Origin: Climacteris rufus
Lineage: Eukaryota; Chordata; Aves; Passeriformes; Climacteridae
Direction of reading: 5' to 3'
NCBI GenBank assembly: GCA_013398175.1
Contig: VZRZ01006595.1
Span: forward strand, 434,001-498,000
DNA length: 64,000 bases
A program made the position numbers and the translations under genes. The notes under the pieces were generated by a model that was not told where the DNA came from, did not search any database, and saw nothing but the letters and a program-made list of their open reading frames with translations. Of the stretch, positions 14,271-25,983 are shown piece by piece. Numbering within the stretch: the first letter of the stretch is position 1; each line of letters begins with the position of its first letter.

Positions 14271-14461
14271 TTTTTCCCCCTACATAAATAAGCTTGTGTA
14301 TTTGATTCATTATGTAACAAAAAATCATTCCAATTACTCCCATTTATATCAGGGGAAACATGGTGTCAAAGGATGAGGAAAAGGCTGAGGTTACTGCTAT
14401 AAGTAGTGGTCTGTACAGCTCAAACCAATGTGGTTTTAGAGACTGTTGCTAAAACTAAGCA
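14271..14461. repeat. Direct duplication, copy 1 (191 bp)
   Basis: This block, beginning TTTTTCCCCCTACATAAATA, is repeated almost base for base at 14470-14659. Only three small differences are seen: AGCTTGTG versus AGCCTGTG, one A more in an A run, and CATTCCAA versus CATTCAAA. Copy 1 ends directly before the ambiguous base at 14462. The very low divergence and the N suggest either a very recent tandem duplication or two haplotypes placed side by side during assembly. Confidence 0.95.
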
Positions 14462-14462
14462 N
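14462..14462. other. Ambiguous base (N) at duplication junction
   Basis: A single N sits exactly between the two duplicated blocks, in an 8-base spacer (14462-14469). It is consistent with an assembly join or gap-fill point. Confidence 0.95.
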
Positions 14463-14469
14463 ACCAACG

Positions 14470-14659
14470 TTTTTCCCCCTACATAAATAAGCCTGTGTAT
14501 TTGATTCATTATGTAACAAAAATCATTCAAATTACTCCCATTTATATCAGGGGAAACATGGTGTCAAAGGATGAGGAAAAGGCTGAGGTTACTGCTATAA
14601 GTAGTGGTCTGTACAGCTCAAACCAATGTGGTTTTAGAGACTGTTGCTAAAACTAAGCA
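14470..14659. repeat. Direct duplication, copy 2 (190 bp)
   Basis: This is the second copy of the 14271-14461 block in the same orientation, at an offset of 198-199 bases. After it the sequence continues as unique DNA (ATCTAAACCAAG..), whereas copy 1 is followed by the N and a short spacer. No coding frame is preserved across either copy. Confidence 0.95.
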
Positions 14660-16007
14660 TCTAAACCAAGTCATCTATCCCTGAAAAAGAGAGAGGTTTA
14701 AGAGTGACCTCGAAAGTGAAAGCTGCCATCAGCCTAAAATCACTGCCAGCAGGTGAATTCTGCACTTGTCCATCCAGAGAAATTCTAAGCCTATATTAGC
14801 TCTCCCGTTTCCAAAGCTGCTGAAAATGCCTCACTCTGAAGAAACACTGTGTGGAAAACCTGAGCTGACCTATCTTGTTAGCTGGATCAGAAAGAGACAT
14901 AAGGGGTAGAAAAAGGCTGCCTACTGATGTTTTCACCACTGATTTCTCATTCCATCCCATAATATGGTTTTATTTGTCATATTTGAGTTCATTTTTTTGG
15001 CAGACACCTTCAGTGTTAGTTACAGAAGAGACCAGGGATATATGGCTCTGAATGACCAACATTGCCTATGTCACTTGTACGGTGTTGCAGAGCACCACAA
15101 AGATGCCCATTAACAGAAACTTTTTCAGTATTTGAAATAAAACAGGAATGCTTCTCTTTGGAATGGGAAACACAGGCTTAGAATGATGTGCCAGTTCTTG
15201 AGGATTGTGTATTTTTCAGTTATTCAATAACATCAAAGAAATAGATAGCAACTAATTTGTTTGATTTACAACTGAATTATTTTTACAAGAACACACCAAG
15301 GAAAATACCTTTTAGGGATCAGTTTCTTGATGAGATTTCATTAGAACTATTAAGCATTATTTGCTGTTTGAGATAGTATCATCAGAGCCACCATTCCTAT
15401 ATGAAGGTCTTGAAGGAAAGTATCAGTATTGGATGCAAAAAGAAGCATAAGAGGCTTTTGACATTGATAAGTTTAGGTGTGCATGAGTACCAGCCTTGCA
15501 TTTCTGTGTGTTTTCTTTTCTTAGGCATGAAAAGTGAAGTCTGCAGATTTCAAGTGGATGAATGCAAATACCCAGTGATAAGCGAATGAAAGCACACAAG
15601 ATGGAAATTTTGAATGTGAACCCATTCCATGATTAAATACCACGGGACTCACATCATAAGCACATACAGTGAGAATGGGTCAGCAAGATAATGCAGAGAG
15701 CATCTGTTTCCACGAGCTGCAGAGAAGTTTTTCTGTTTGCATGTTGACTTGTTTGTTTATTTCTTTGAGAACCTCATTACAGGGAAACATAAGTTACAAT
15801 TTCCTTACTGATTATTAGAGGATAGCAACAAAGGGCATATCTTGTCTGTTCAATGATCCATGCAACCAGAGCAATATCCTCAGCAAGCGAACTCAGACTG
15901 TAAGAAGCTGAAATGGCCAGTACAGGAAGTATTTTTAAATGAATATAGTTAGGGCTGAATCAAGGTGACCTATGAAGCCTGCTCCAAAATACTTTCTCTT
16001 AGGAAAC
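14660..16007. other. Unique AT-rich non-coding DNA
   Basis: No gene or clear repeat was seen. One 62-codon frame (15401-15589, +) has no recognisable content. Confidence 0.55.
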
Positions 16008-16099
16008 AAAAACCCAAACCCTCAACCCTAATCCTCATGGCACCCTAGCCCCTAATCCTAAACCAAACCCTGATCCTAAACCTATCCCTAAACCTAGCA
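16008..16099 (-). repeat. Degenerate interstitial telomere-like repeats
   Basis: About 90 bases are made largely of CCCTAA-type units: exact CCCTAA at 16026, 16050 and 16086, TCCTAA at 16056 and 16074, and variants such as AAACCC, ACCCTAG and CCTAAACC between them. On the minus strand these read as TTAGGG, the vertebrate telomere unit. The array is decayed and mixes 6- and 7-base spacings. It is flanked by ordinary unique sequence on both sides, so it is not a chromosome end in this assembly. An origin in a telomerase-mediated break repair, an old terminal fusion or a C/A-rich microsatellite cannot be told apart here. Confidence 0.7.
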
Positions 16100-18443
16100 T
16101 GCAATATCAGTGTTTCAGGTGCAGATGAGACGCTGCCCAGGGGATGTAATAACCAACAAGACCTTTTCACTTTCCATATGCTGGCACATTTTTCTGTGAG
16201 TAAAAAAAAAATTAAAGTATTGAATTTTAGAGATGGAATCTAAATTTTGTCAGCAGCTCCTGAAAGAGGGTGTCAGCTCTTTTCCATAGAGAGGAAAGCG
16301 GGTAGGTCCAGAGTTTCAGGTGAATTAATGTTTCCATGTATGTTATAGCTATATTTTTTATATGGTAAGCTGGAAAGTCTAGGGCTGTACTGAGTTTATA
16401 TAGACTATAAAGCATTGAAACGGCGCTCGGTGGTCTTCATGAAGAAACCAGAAAGAATGTTCAATTTTGTATTTTCTTTTGTTTCTACATGCAACACATC
16501 GAAAAGATCTCTTTTCACAAATTTTATCAAAAAAGGTGTGCCATTTCTAGCAACAAGAAGTAATTGATCATGACACCAAGTGTTTTTGGCACTAGCAACA
16601 AGAAAGTGGTCTCGTTGAAGATTTTTTGCAATAGGTTTTCAGCTTGGCTGGAGGCTGCTCACCTGTTTTGCATATGCAGAGGAAATTATACCCTGCAGCA
16701 GTCATCCACCACTGTCTGAGCACTTGCAAGGTACAATATGAAGATTTGACATTCATGAGACCATGGATGCAAATAGGGGCTCATGTAGAAAGATATCCAG
16801 GAGTGGTGGTAGCATGTAAAACTTGAGAGGAGGATCACAGGCATTGCTACTCCTCAAGCACAGAGGAACTGTCTTTGCAAAGGGTAAATCTCATTTTTGC
16901 AGGAGACAGACTTCCTTGAGGGGCTTTACAAGGCTGTGAAGTACAACCCTGCAGCATCAACACTTTTGACTGTCACAAGCTTCAACATTTTCTGCAGACT
17001 TCCAAGAGAAAACCATATTTCAACCTGTCTTAATGAATTGGACATATGTATGCCATACAGAAATTTAATAGAACCCATCCAATGAAGAGAGGAGAGAATG
17101 AAACACATGTAACATCAGTGACATCTCTCAATATGCTGCTGGAAGGCTCAGGCACTGCAGTAGTGGGCACAGAGTCAAGTCAGAAGTCTGAGACAAGAGG
17201 GGATCCCAGAATTTCACTTCTGTGGAGAAGATGAAAAACATAGCAACACTCACCCATATCTTTTTAGACAAGTTTAGAGGAAAATGGAGATATCAGCATG
17301 GAAGTCACTCTGCAACAATTTTCTCTTATTATTTTCAACCTTTGTGGCTTCCATGCAGGTATAAAGGACAAGGACAACACTATCCTATTTGAAAAAGGCT
17401 GTAAATTAAATATTGAACACTATAATCTCATATTTTTTCCCCACTTTTGGAACAACACATAGTTTAGTTGAACTGAAGATCTGTCTTCTTTATGATCCAT
17501 ATTTGCTTCTAATAGCAAATGAGGCCCCTAAGAACTTATGGGCAAATGTTCCTAAACTGTGTTCATCAGGGATGAATTGTTATAAACCAGGAATTTTCCA
17601 GTGGGTCATGGACAGTGTTTTATAGAACTATGTTAAGGGGCTTCTGGATCTCAGCCTCTGAATACCAGAAGAGAACAATTCAAACACAGTGTTTCAGAGG
17701 GATTTGCTGCAACCTATAAGTATCATAGTTTAGGGTACTCTTGATGTAGGAGCATGAAATTCATAAACATATATTTTTATAAATGCCTTTCATACCATTG
17801 TATTATTCTAACCAGAAAAATACTTAAAAACACCCACAGAATCATTGTTTAGCTTTGGAAACAGCCTACCCGTTTGAGATGTGTTTATCCTGCATGACTT
17901 CCTGTAAACTGCACAGGTACATGTGAAAAACTTACCTTGTTCTTACCATTGCTGTTTTGTTTGCTGCAAGGTATTTGTAGGAATAACAGAAATAATAGAA
18001 AAGGGCCATGGGCATCAATGCACAGATCTCTTTCATTCTGTTCTTACTTGTCTGATGCTCATTTCGTTTAATTCTTTGCTACTGCTGCTTATCTGATCAT
18101 TCCTGCTTTTAGCTCCATGCAGACATTGCTTACACTACCAACATCAGTGTCATCTCAGAGATGGGTGGCTACAATTTTAAAGATAGTAGGTCTACAAGAT
18201 TTTGGATCCATCCCATCCCTCTTTTTAACCATTTTCCCCCTCTTGTGCTAACAGTGACCGGGCTGGCACCAAGCCTGACACAAGATACCAGAAGAGAAAG
18301 CACAGTGCACCTGTACAACACTCCACCATGGAGATTTTCCCAGGCTGTCCCAGAATTTCAAGGAGGGAGATGTAGCTGCACATGAAAAGAGAGATTTACA
18401 ATTTCCTTTATAAGGTAATGGCCCCATTTTTCCTTTTTCTTCG

Positions 18444-18454
18444 CCCCCCCCCCC
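18444..18454. repeat. Poly(C) tract
   Basis: Eleven consecutive C bases within a pyrimidine-rich stretch. Such tracts are prone to sequencing length error. Confidence 0.85.
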
Positions 18455-19043
18455 AAATGTTTGATAAGTAAAGACACGTCTCTCTCTTGAGCAAATAACT
18501 TATACTGCTGTTTTGTACAATACTGTTAGCTTAAATCTGCACTGCATCACCTCCATGTGTGCATGCACACACACAAACCCACCACTGCGTTTTTATTGAG
18601 ATATGTGCTGGCTGAAAACATAACTGTTTTGAGAACTTCAACTCACTTTCCTCATCTTTCATTTGCCTTCAAGCACTCTGTAACAAGTGTCTTTAGAACT
18701 TCATCTATTCCTCAGATACTCTGCAAGTGCTTTACCTGTACACAAATTTCTCCTCTCCTCTACTTTGTGAGATTAAAAAAACAAAAAAACCAAACCTTTC
18801 ATGTTTTGTTCAGTAAATGTCCAAAAGTTCACCTTTTGCTTATGTTGGCAACAGTGTCCTTCAAAAATCTGCCTTTGCAACAGGTAAAAATAAACCTTTC
18901 TAGATACAACAATTCAGCAGTAACACTGAAAAATTGAGAGACAATAAGCAAGAACCAAGGACTTGTAATCTGAAAGAAATCCCAAATGCAGAACTCCAGT
19001 CAGTGGTAAATCTCCAGCTAACCCAAAATAATGACAGAGCACC

Positions 19044-19058
19044 AAAAAAAAAAAAAAA
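19044..19058. repeat. Poly(A) tract
   Basis: Fifteen consecutive A bases followed by CAAAAACC. No retroposed body was recognised upstream. Confidence 0.8.
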
Positions 19059-20350
19059 CAAAAACCACCAACATTTTGAACTGGAAAAACTATAGAGACA
19101 CTGAAAAACAACCATAACCCCCCTAATTTTTCAGTCATCCTGATTATTATCATCTGCACCTCCACAGTTTTATTCCACTAATGGATTATCAACTACAGCG
19201 GTTTTTTCTTGTTTATTTTGGAACACAGGTGTTGTGTTGATCCTAACAGAAAATGTGGTCACTGGTGCTGCTTAGACACTTCTTACAGAACGCCACAAGG
19301 GAATGAAAGCAGGTATGGTATAATTTATTTTTTATCTCTGCAAAATAATTGCTATAAACTGCAAAAAAACCCAAACCAAAAAATCCTGAACATCAGGACA
19401 ATCCCATAAGAGATAAGAACAGAGGTTTCATCTTTTGTAAGGAAGTATGGAACTGAGGTCAAAAGGATTTTCATATAAAAATCTTAATTTCTTCCTGCAT
19501 GGCTTTGTAGTTCTGGATATTTTGTTATGACTTAGCAAGGTTTCCATCTTCAGTTAATAAAATCTAAATTTTACAGAGAAAACTTCACTCAAAAACCTGG
19601 AATGCACCTGTATTTTCTTGGATTGAGCCATTCAGGAGCTTTGGAAGACAGAAGGGACTAGCACCTCACTAAGTTGCATCCCTCTCCCCCCCAACACTTC
19701 ATACTTGATAAACAGGACTGGAAATACACTACCAGAGACCTACGTTTCTTCACCTGGAGTCACAGAGCAGCCACCTTGATTCCTGTTGTTCCTGTGACAG
19801 CAATCAAATCTGTTGACAGCAGCTGCCTTCAGACTACAGCATGCTTCTGCTTCCCAAAAAGAAGATCTGTGCTCCTGATACTGCTCTTCTGGATTGTACC
19901 TTCTTAGCTATAAGGCAGAAACAGAGAACAAGATGTAAAAAATTAGAGAGACAAGGCCAAGGAAACAAGAGGACACAAGAATAGCAGGAGCAGTACTTGA
20001 GAGAACAGCCAAGGAAAATAGGAGGGACAGAAAATCAGAAAGTTCAGATCTAGATGGTCATTGTCCAGCTGTGTAGGGTTTTGCCACCTTCTGCCTGCTA
20101 CAGCAAGTCTGTAGTTAAAGGATTCTTCAGTCAAGATACAAACCAATCCATAGTGATTTCCCTATGGGCTTTAATGGCAGCATGTCCCCAGAGAGCAGGG
20201 CTGAATGTTCAGAATCAATCTTATTTTAATGCTTTCTCCAGACAATGACTGATGGGACTTTCCTATTTGTGCTCTATCAGTCTTTTCTTGGGCCAAGGGC
20301 AGGGCATGTCACCTGTAATATCACCACTGATTTAACACTTTTAATTACAG

Positions 20351-20396
20351 ATAATAATAACAATAACCATCATCATCACCACCATCCCCATTACCT
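20351..20396. repeat. Compound trinucleotide repeat (AAT/CAT/CAC)
   Basis: Runs of AATAAT, then CATCATCATCACCACCATC. In one frame it translates as Asn and His runs, but the surrounding frame is short and unrelated to any protein, so it is only a microsatellite. Confidence 0.8.
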
Positions 20397-23300
20397 TGAG
20401 GCCATTTGCCTATGCAACTACCCTCAGTCTTGAACTTCTTTCAGCTATTGTTGGCTGAACCCAAAGCACAAAGTGGGCAGGAATCTCTCCATCAAGTGTT
20501 TTTATGCTTTGGCTTCAGTGCAAGCTTTGGGGAATGCTGTTAATAAACATCTTAACCCACAGACAGTTGTCACATAGAAAGATGGATTATGCTGCTGAAA
20601 CTGCACAGGTGAACATATACAGGAAGAAAGAATAAGCTATAATTATTGCTTATGCTTGGATAAAAAAATGTACCTTCAACAAGTATGAGTATCTCAATCT
20701 ATAGCCTGGCTTTAGAGGTTTGCAAGATCATTCACTGTTGGTTTTACAAACAGAAAACAAATGTTTTAGGGTAGAAATCAGACTGAACATAACATGGGGC
20801 ATATTACAAGATTGAAAATAGCTTTGCACTTAGATATTTTCCATGAATAATAAAGAAAGACAATGGATTGTGCCTGAGAGGTTTGTGACCTCTAAAAGTT
20901 TGCAAGAAGCTTTTAAGACCAAGGGGAGCTTTCTTTTCTATACAGTGTCATAGAAACTGCTTCATTTTGTTAACTAGCTCTCCATTCATGGAAACTAAAA
21001 GAAAAACTAGGTAGGCAAGGTGACAAAACTCAGTGATTTAATGGCAAAGTCTCAATAAAACTTCTGCACACATGATCTGTCACTGTTTGCTTTGTATGTA
21101 ATATGGATTTCTTTTACAATAGGAAAATTTGATCAAGAAAAACGAAAAGACTACAGAAGATACTATTTATTGCCAGAATGCATCAGATTCTGTATGGAGC
21201 TTTGTATTTTGATACTTTTGTTTGCCTTTGCAGAGGAGTCAATTAAAATTAAGGTGTTTAACAGGATAATGAGAAAGAGTTGTAGCAAGGGAGAACATAT
21301 GTTAATTTATTTAAAATAATATTGTGAAGTGTTCAACATATTTAAATCAGTGAGGCACATATTCATCATATAATTTAATTAACACTTCCAATAGATAAAT
21401 GTTTATAATGCACATTTTCTCTTCCATACAATTATAAATAGCGTGCTTATTTATAGCAGCAAACTGACCAGAAGATGGCCCCATAGTGAATACAATGCAA
21501 CTCAAAATTCACACAAGGGAATAGGCTGATGTCAAAAAGTAAACTCTATTTATCAATCCTGAAAAGTACATTAGGCTAGGTCTCTCTGAAGGAGTAAAGT
21601 ATTTGTCATTGTAGCACTCCAAATTATTTTAAAATTCATTATTAAATATTTTGAGCAGATACAGAGACAACCCCCAATCTGCTCTATTACCTTAAACTTT
21701 AAAACCAGAAAAACTAGTGCAAGTGAAAAGCTGACATTCCCATGCTGTATTGTTCAAAAATTGGTTTTTCCCCAGGAAAAGAAAACTGTTTTAGGGGCTG
21801 ACCCAATGACCACTGATGAAAGCCATAAAAAAATCCTGGTAAGTTAACTGGATTTTTCTTCATACTTTCCTGTATGGTGTCCTCAGAACAATAGAGCCAC
21901 AAACCTGTGCCTCCATTTCCACTGCAATTCACAGAAAAGAATCAGAAACCATTTCACAGCATTCACAAAGGTGCTTCTTCCTTTGCAGCTACTATACTGG
22001 GATGCAGCCTGAGCACACTCTACATCTGCTACCACCAGTGAAACCAAATAGAAGCTCATTCCTAGCTGGAATGACACATGCAACTGTTCTTCAAGCTTTG
22101 ATCATGTGCAAGACCTTTTTCTTAGCACAGTAGTGCTATGTTAATGTGATGCTATCAGAAATAGGAGATATAATAATAATAATCTGTGAAATGAAGTTGC
22201 TTTATTCTTCTGGTAGGTGAAACTGCTCACTATAAGGGCAGGTGAATTTTTTTCCAAAAGCAGAGGATTTGAAAAGAGGGAAAAAATTGAACAAAACAGT
22301 TTAATATGACTGGAATAAATTATGGCACTCTTCACACCACAACTCTGTAAAGTTCTGTCTTAAAATTAAATTATCGCGCAAGGATATAGTGTGACTTATT
22401 CTGAATATTAACAGTGTACACCACTGTACCACATTACAAATCCAGACAGAGCAGGGAGGAAGAGGGTTAATTTGGAGAAGTTTGAAAGCAACAAGAATAT
22501 GACTCCTTGCAAGTGAGGAAAACCAATGGAAAGATCAACTTCCATCACATCGTTTCTGTTTTACAGGATAGTATTGCACAGACTGACTGGGCACAAGTGT
22601 TCATAAGCCATGACAAGTCAGGGCAAACATGCTGGCCTGGAAACACCAGGATTACAGGCATGTTGGCCACAGAGAGAACATGTGCTGATGGATAGAAATG
22701 CAGTTTGGGACGGGTCAAGTCAGAGTAGAAGGAGATACCTGTTTGGATAGGGGGACAATTTCCTATTGGATGCTGACAGTCAACAAAAGGTTCACTTTAA
22801 ATTAACACGTTACTCTTAATGATATTTGAGGATTCTTTTTAAAAGGTTACTCTAAGACAATAATTATGATTTGTCCTTCTCGTGACCAAGCACATAAGAT
22901 CTGAACAGGTCATTTCATCAACACTGGGAAAAGGCAAGGCAAAATTTTAGCTAACTCTGTGCAAAAAAAAAACCCATTAAAACATCCACAAGCTCTTTAT
23001 TCCCCATTTCTATACTCCACAGGGTAGCTGTGTACCTCCATTGAAGGTACTGGCCATTTGACAATTAGAAACAAACGTTTTCTTGAAGGCTTTTATTTTA
23101 ACTCTATCCCCAAATTTGAAGTATCGAAGCAGAGGTAATTAAGATTAATAGAACTTAGAGTTTCTACAATTAAGATATACTCTAGGCAGGCAATAACATA
23201 ATGTTTATTCAAAGAAGGAAGAACACTGCATCAATAATTATAACTTGGACCATTCATTTTAATTCAGAATTGGTAATATTAAAGCTGCAGAACTCACTGA

Positions 23301-25948
23301 GGGCACAAGGAATAATACCCCACTGTCTAGACAAAGATTCCTCCTGAAATAGAAAATTCTTATCACTTGTCACCACAAATTGCAGCTGTTCTGATTTACA
23401 ACAGTACCTGCCTCGAAATTTCCAAAGTCCATATCCCACACAGCTGCTATGGTGTAGTCTAGTGGCTGGTACTGCAATTACCCGAAATACTCCGTTACCA
23501 CCAAATTGCTCAGACCTGATTTTCACAGTTGCCCTTTGCTTGTCACATCAGAGAAAAAAGTCATTTTTTACTCCATGGTTCAGCACAGAAGGATAACCTT
23601 AAAAAAGCAGGTGAGGAGGGGCACTACTCAGAGCAGACCTTCGGAGTGAAGAGGGGTGTGGGTTACCTGATCCACCCCATACTTGGCTTTCCTGTGTGCA
23701 GGTAACAGCAGAGTATGAGGAAACAGCCATAATCCAATGCAGAAGGTTACAGGCATTTTAAAGGAATATAATCTGCAATCTAACACATGTATTTGGAAGA
23801 ATGGAAATCCTTTTGCACAATTACTGTAGGCTTCAGCACTCAGATGTTTCCCAGTGACATTTTGTATAGCAGACCTTCTGGAAGAAAGAGCTATTGTCAG
23901 AAGCTTCACAATTTATTTGGAATGAAAACTAAGATTACAATTCCCCTTTGAAATGGATTTTAGAAGCAGCAGCCTTAAATAGTCAGCAGGTAGAAATATT
24001 TCTTAAAATAAAGAATCACCCAGAAGTCCCCATTATATTATGCCATATTTATAAGGAATATCACAAGAGGACTAAAAGAATCACATGGGTAAAATTACAG
24101 AATTCAGATTGCCAAACTGTCAGATTAAAATCATCTTGCTGTAGTTGACACTGAATGTTTTTCCCCGCTCACATGCCTCCAGCTCAAGAGAGGAAACCTG
24201 ACTTCCATATATTAACTGATAATTCTTCAAACTATTTTCCCTGATACTAAGGAAAAGTCACATACCTTCAGAAGCTTGAAAGGGAGTTTTGAAGAAGAAG
24301 ATTAAGACACAGAATGAAAAGACATTTGAAAGATGAAATTAGCATTTAAAGATGTCAAAAAAGATGTAAACTGAGTTTCTCAAATGCTTTATGAAGCAGT
24401 CAATAAGATCAGCTTCACGTTTTCTTCCTTTCATTCTTTGAAATATGAATTTTTTCCCCCTGTGATACAAGTGTTAATTTTAGGATTCATTTAAAATTCA
24501 TAAACTGAAAATTGTAATATTTGGGAGTTTTATACTCATACAAAGAATATTTCTAAGCAGTTCAGACAACCTCAGACTTTATTCATGAGATGCAGCCAGA
24601 ATTTTTATTCATTCATTCACACATCAGTACTTGTAGACACTACACTTAAACTGCCACTGCCACACCTACAGCCATCACTCAACTTTTTGTGGTTATGTTT
24701 TCCCCCAAATGCTGGGTGGCAATGGTGGTTTTGTGCCTTTTATTAGTATTTCTTGAAATATATTTGGTTTCATATATTTGTTCTTCAAATCACCAGATTT
24801 GAACAGAATTTAAACGGAGGGCACAGTTACCCTTGGAGGTGGATTTGAAGTGAAGAGCTCGTTGCCAAAATTGCTGCAACACCAGGCAGGAATTTCAAAG
24901 GTCTGGGTTAGAAGAGCAGATCCTGCTCAAATTTCCTTAAGGGATCTCACATATGTATTTTAAAACAATAAAACCCAAACAACAGACAAGAAACCACTAC
25001 CAGATGAATAAAAACTTTGATTCAGCTTCATTTGGGATTTGTGGCCATCTGTTTAATGTCCATTTCTCTATGTTGTATGCACCCCTATCTCTGGTGTGTG
25101 CCTGGTGGTGGTGAAAAAGTGTAACACCAACAGGCAACTCCAGTTGAAGAGGAAAAACAGGCTTTCAGAATCAAAAGCAGCTGCACCTCCAGAGACAAAA
25201 ATCTACTTCAGTCTTGCCTCATTTACAGAGCTGAAGGACTTTCCTTCCTTTGTCCCCCAAATTCCTCTAGGAAATGGCATCCTGGTAGTATTTTCTTCTA
25301 CAAAAGCAGTGGAGAGTTTCTCTGTGAGTCATCAGGAGAGCTTTCTTTCAGAATTTCACTTTTCAAAGCAAACCTTGTGCGAGCCTTTACTAAAAATACA
25401 GAAATCAAAACAAGTTACTGATAGTTTCAAAAGAGGTCACTCAACCACACCTAAGTAACTTTCTTAATTAAGTATTGAACAGTGGGTAGATTACAAGAAG
25501 ATGTCAGAGCAGATACAGCACAGCATTAGAAGTGCAAAGAGAAATTTTGAAAATATAAGTTGAAAGCCATACTAAATACAACACTTGTATCAATACCAGA
25601 AATTAAGATATCAAGGAAGAGGAAAATGAGCACATTTTGGGCCAGAATGATAAACTGAATCACTTAGGATGGCAAAATGCCTGAGCTATTACATTATTGC
25701 TTTCTCAATACATTTGCAGAAGGGAATGATAAAAAGTGGTCTTTAACTAGCAGCAGATCTATAGGCTACAAATAGCAGGATGGGAGCTTACTGCAAAAAC
25801 CTCAGAATTAAGTGTGTGCTGGAAACCTAACGTGCTACTGGCCTCTGATGAGACGCAGCAGTAAAGTCTTTGTATTTTGTACTTTATTACTCTTTATTAG
25901 GCTGCATTTCTGTTCATCTCTGATGTAAGGAGACACATACATTGTGCT

Positions 25949-25983
25949 ATGTCAGGTCATGTCAAGTCCCATCAAGTCACATG
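25949..25983. repeat. Short 10-bp degenerate tandem repeat
   Basis: Three consecutive ten-base words, ATGTCAGGTC, ATGTCAAGTC and CCATCAAGTC, followed by ACATG. The units differ at two to three positions. No function is suggested by context. Confidence 0.6.

Noticed and set aside
17833..17890. Possible CR1 tail (CACAGAATCATTGTTTAGCTTTGGAAA)
   Set aside because: Only one block fits, with no following tail blocks; too short to call.
20245..20433. Frame with Asn and His homopolymer runs
   Set aside because: Produced by a trinucleotide microsatellite; the flanks have no protein similarity.
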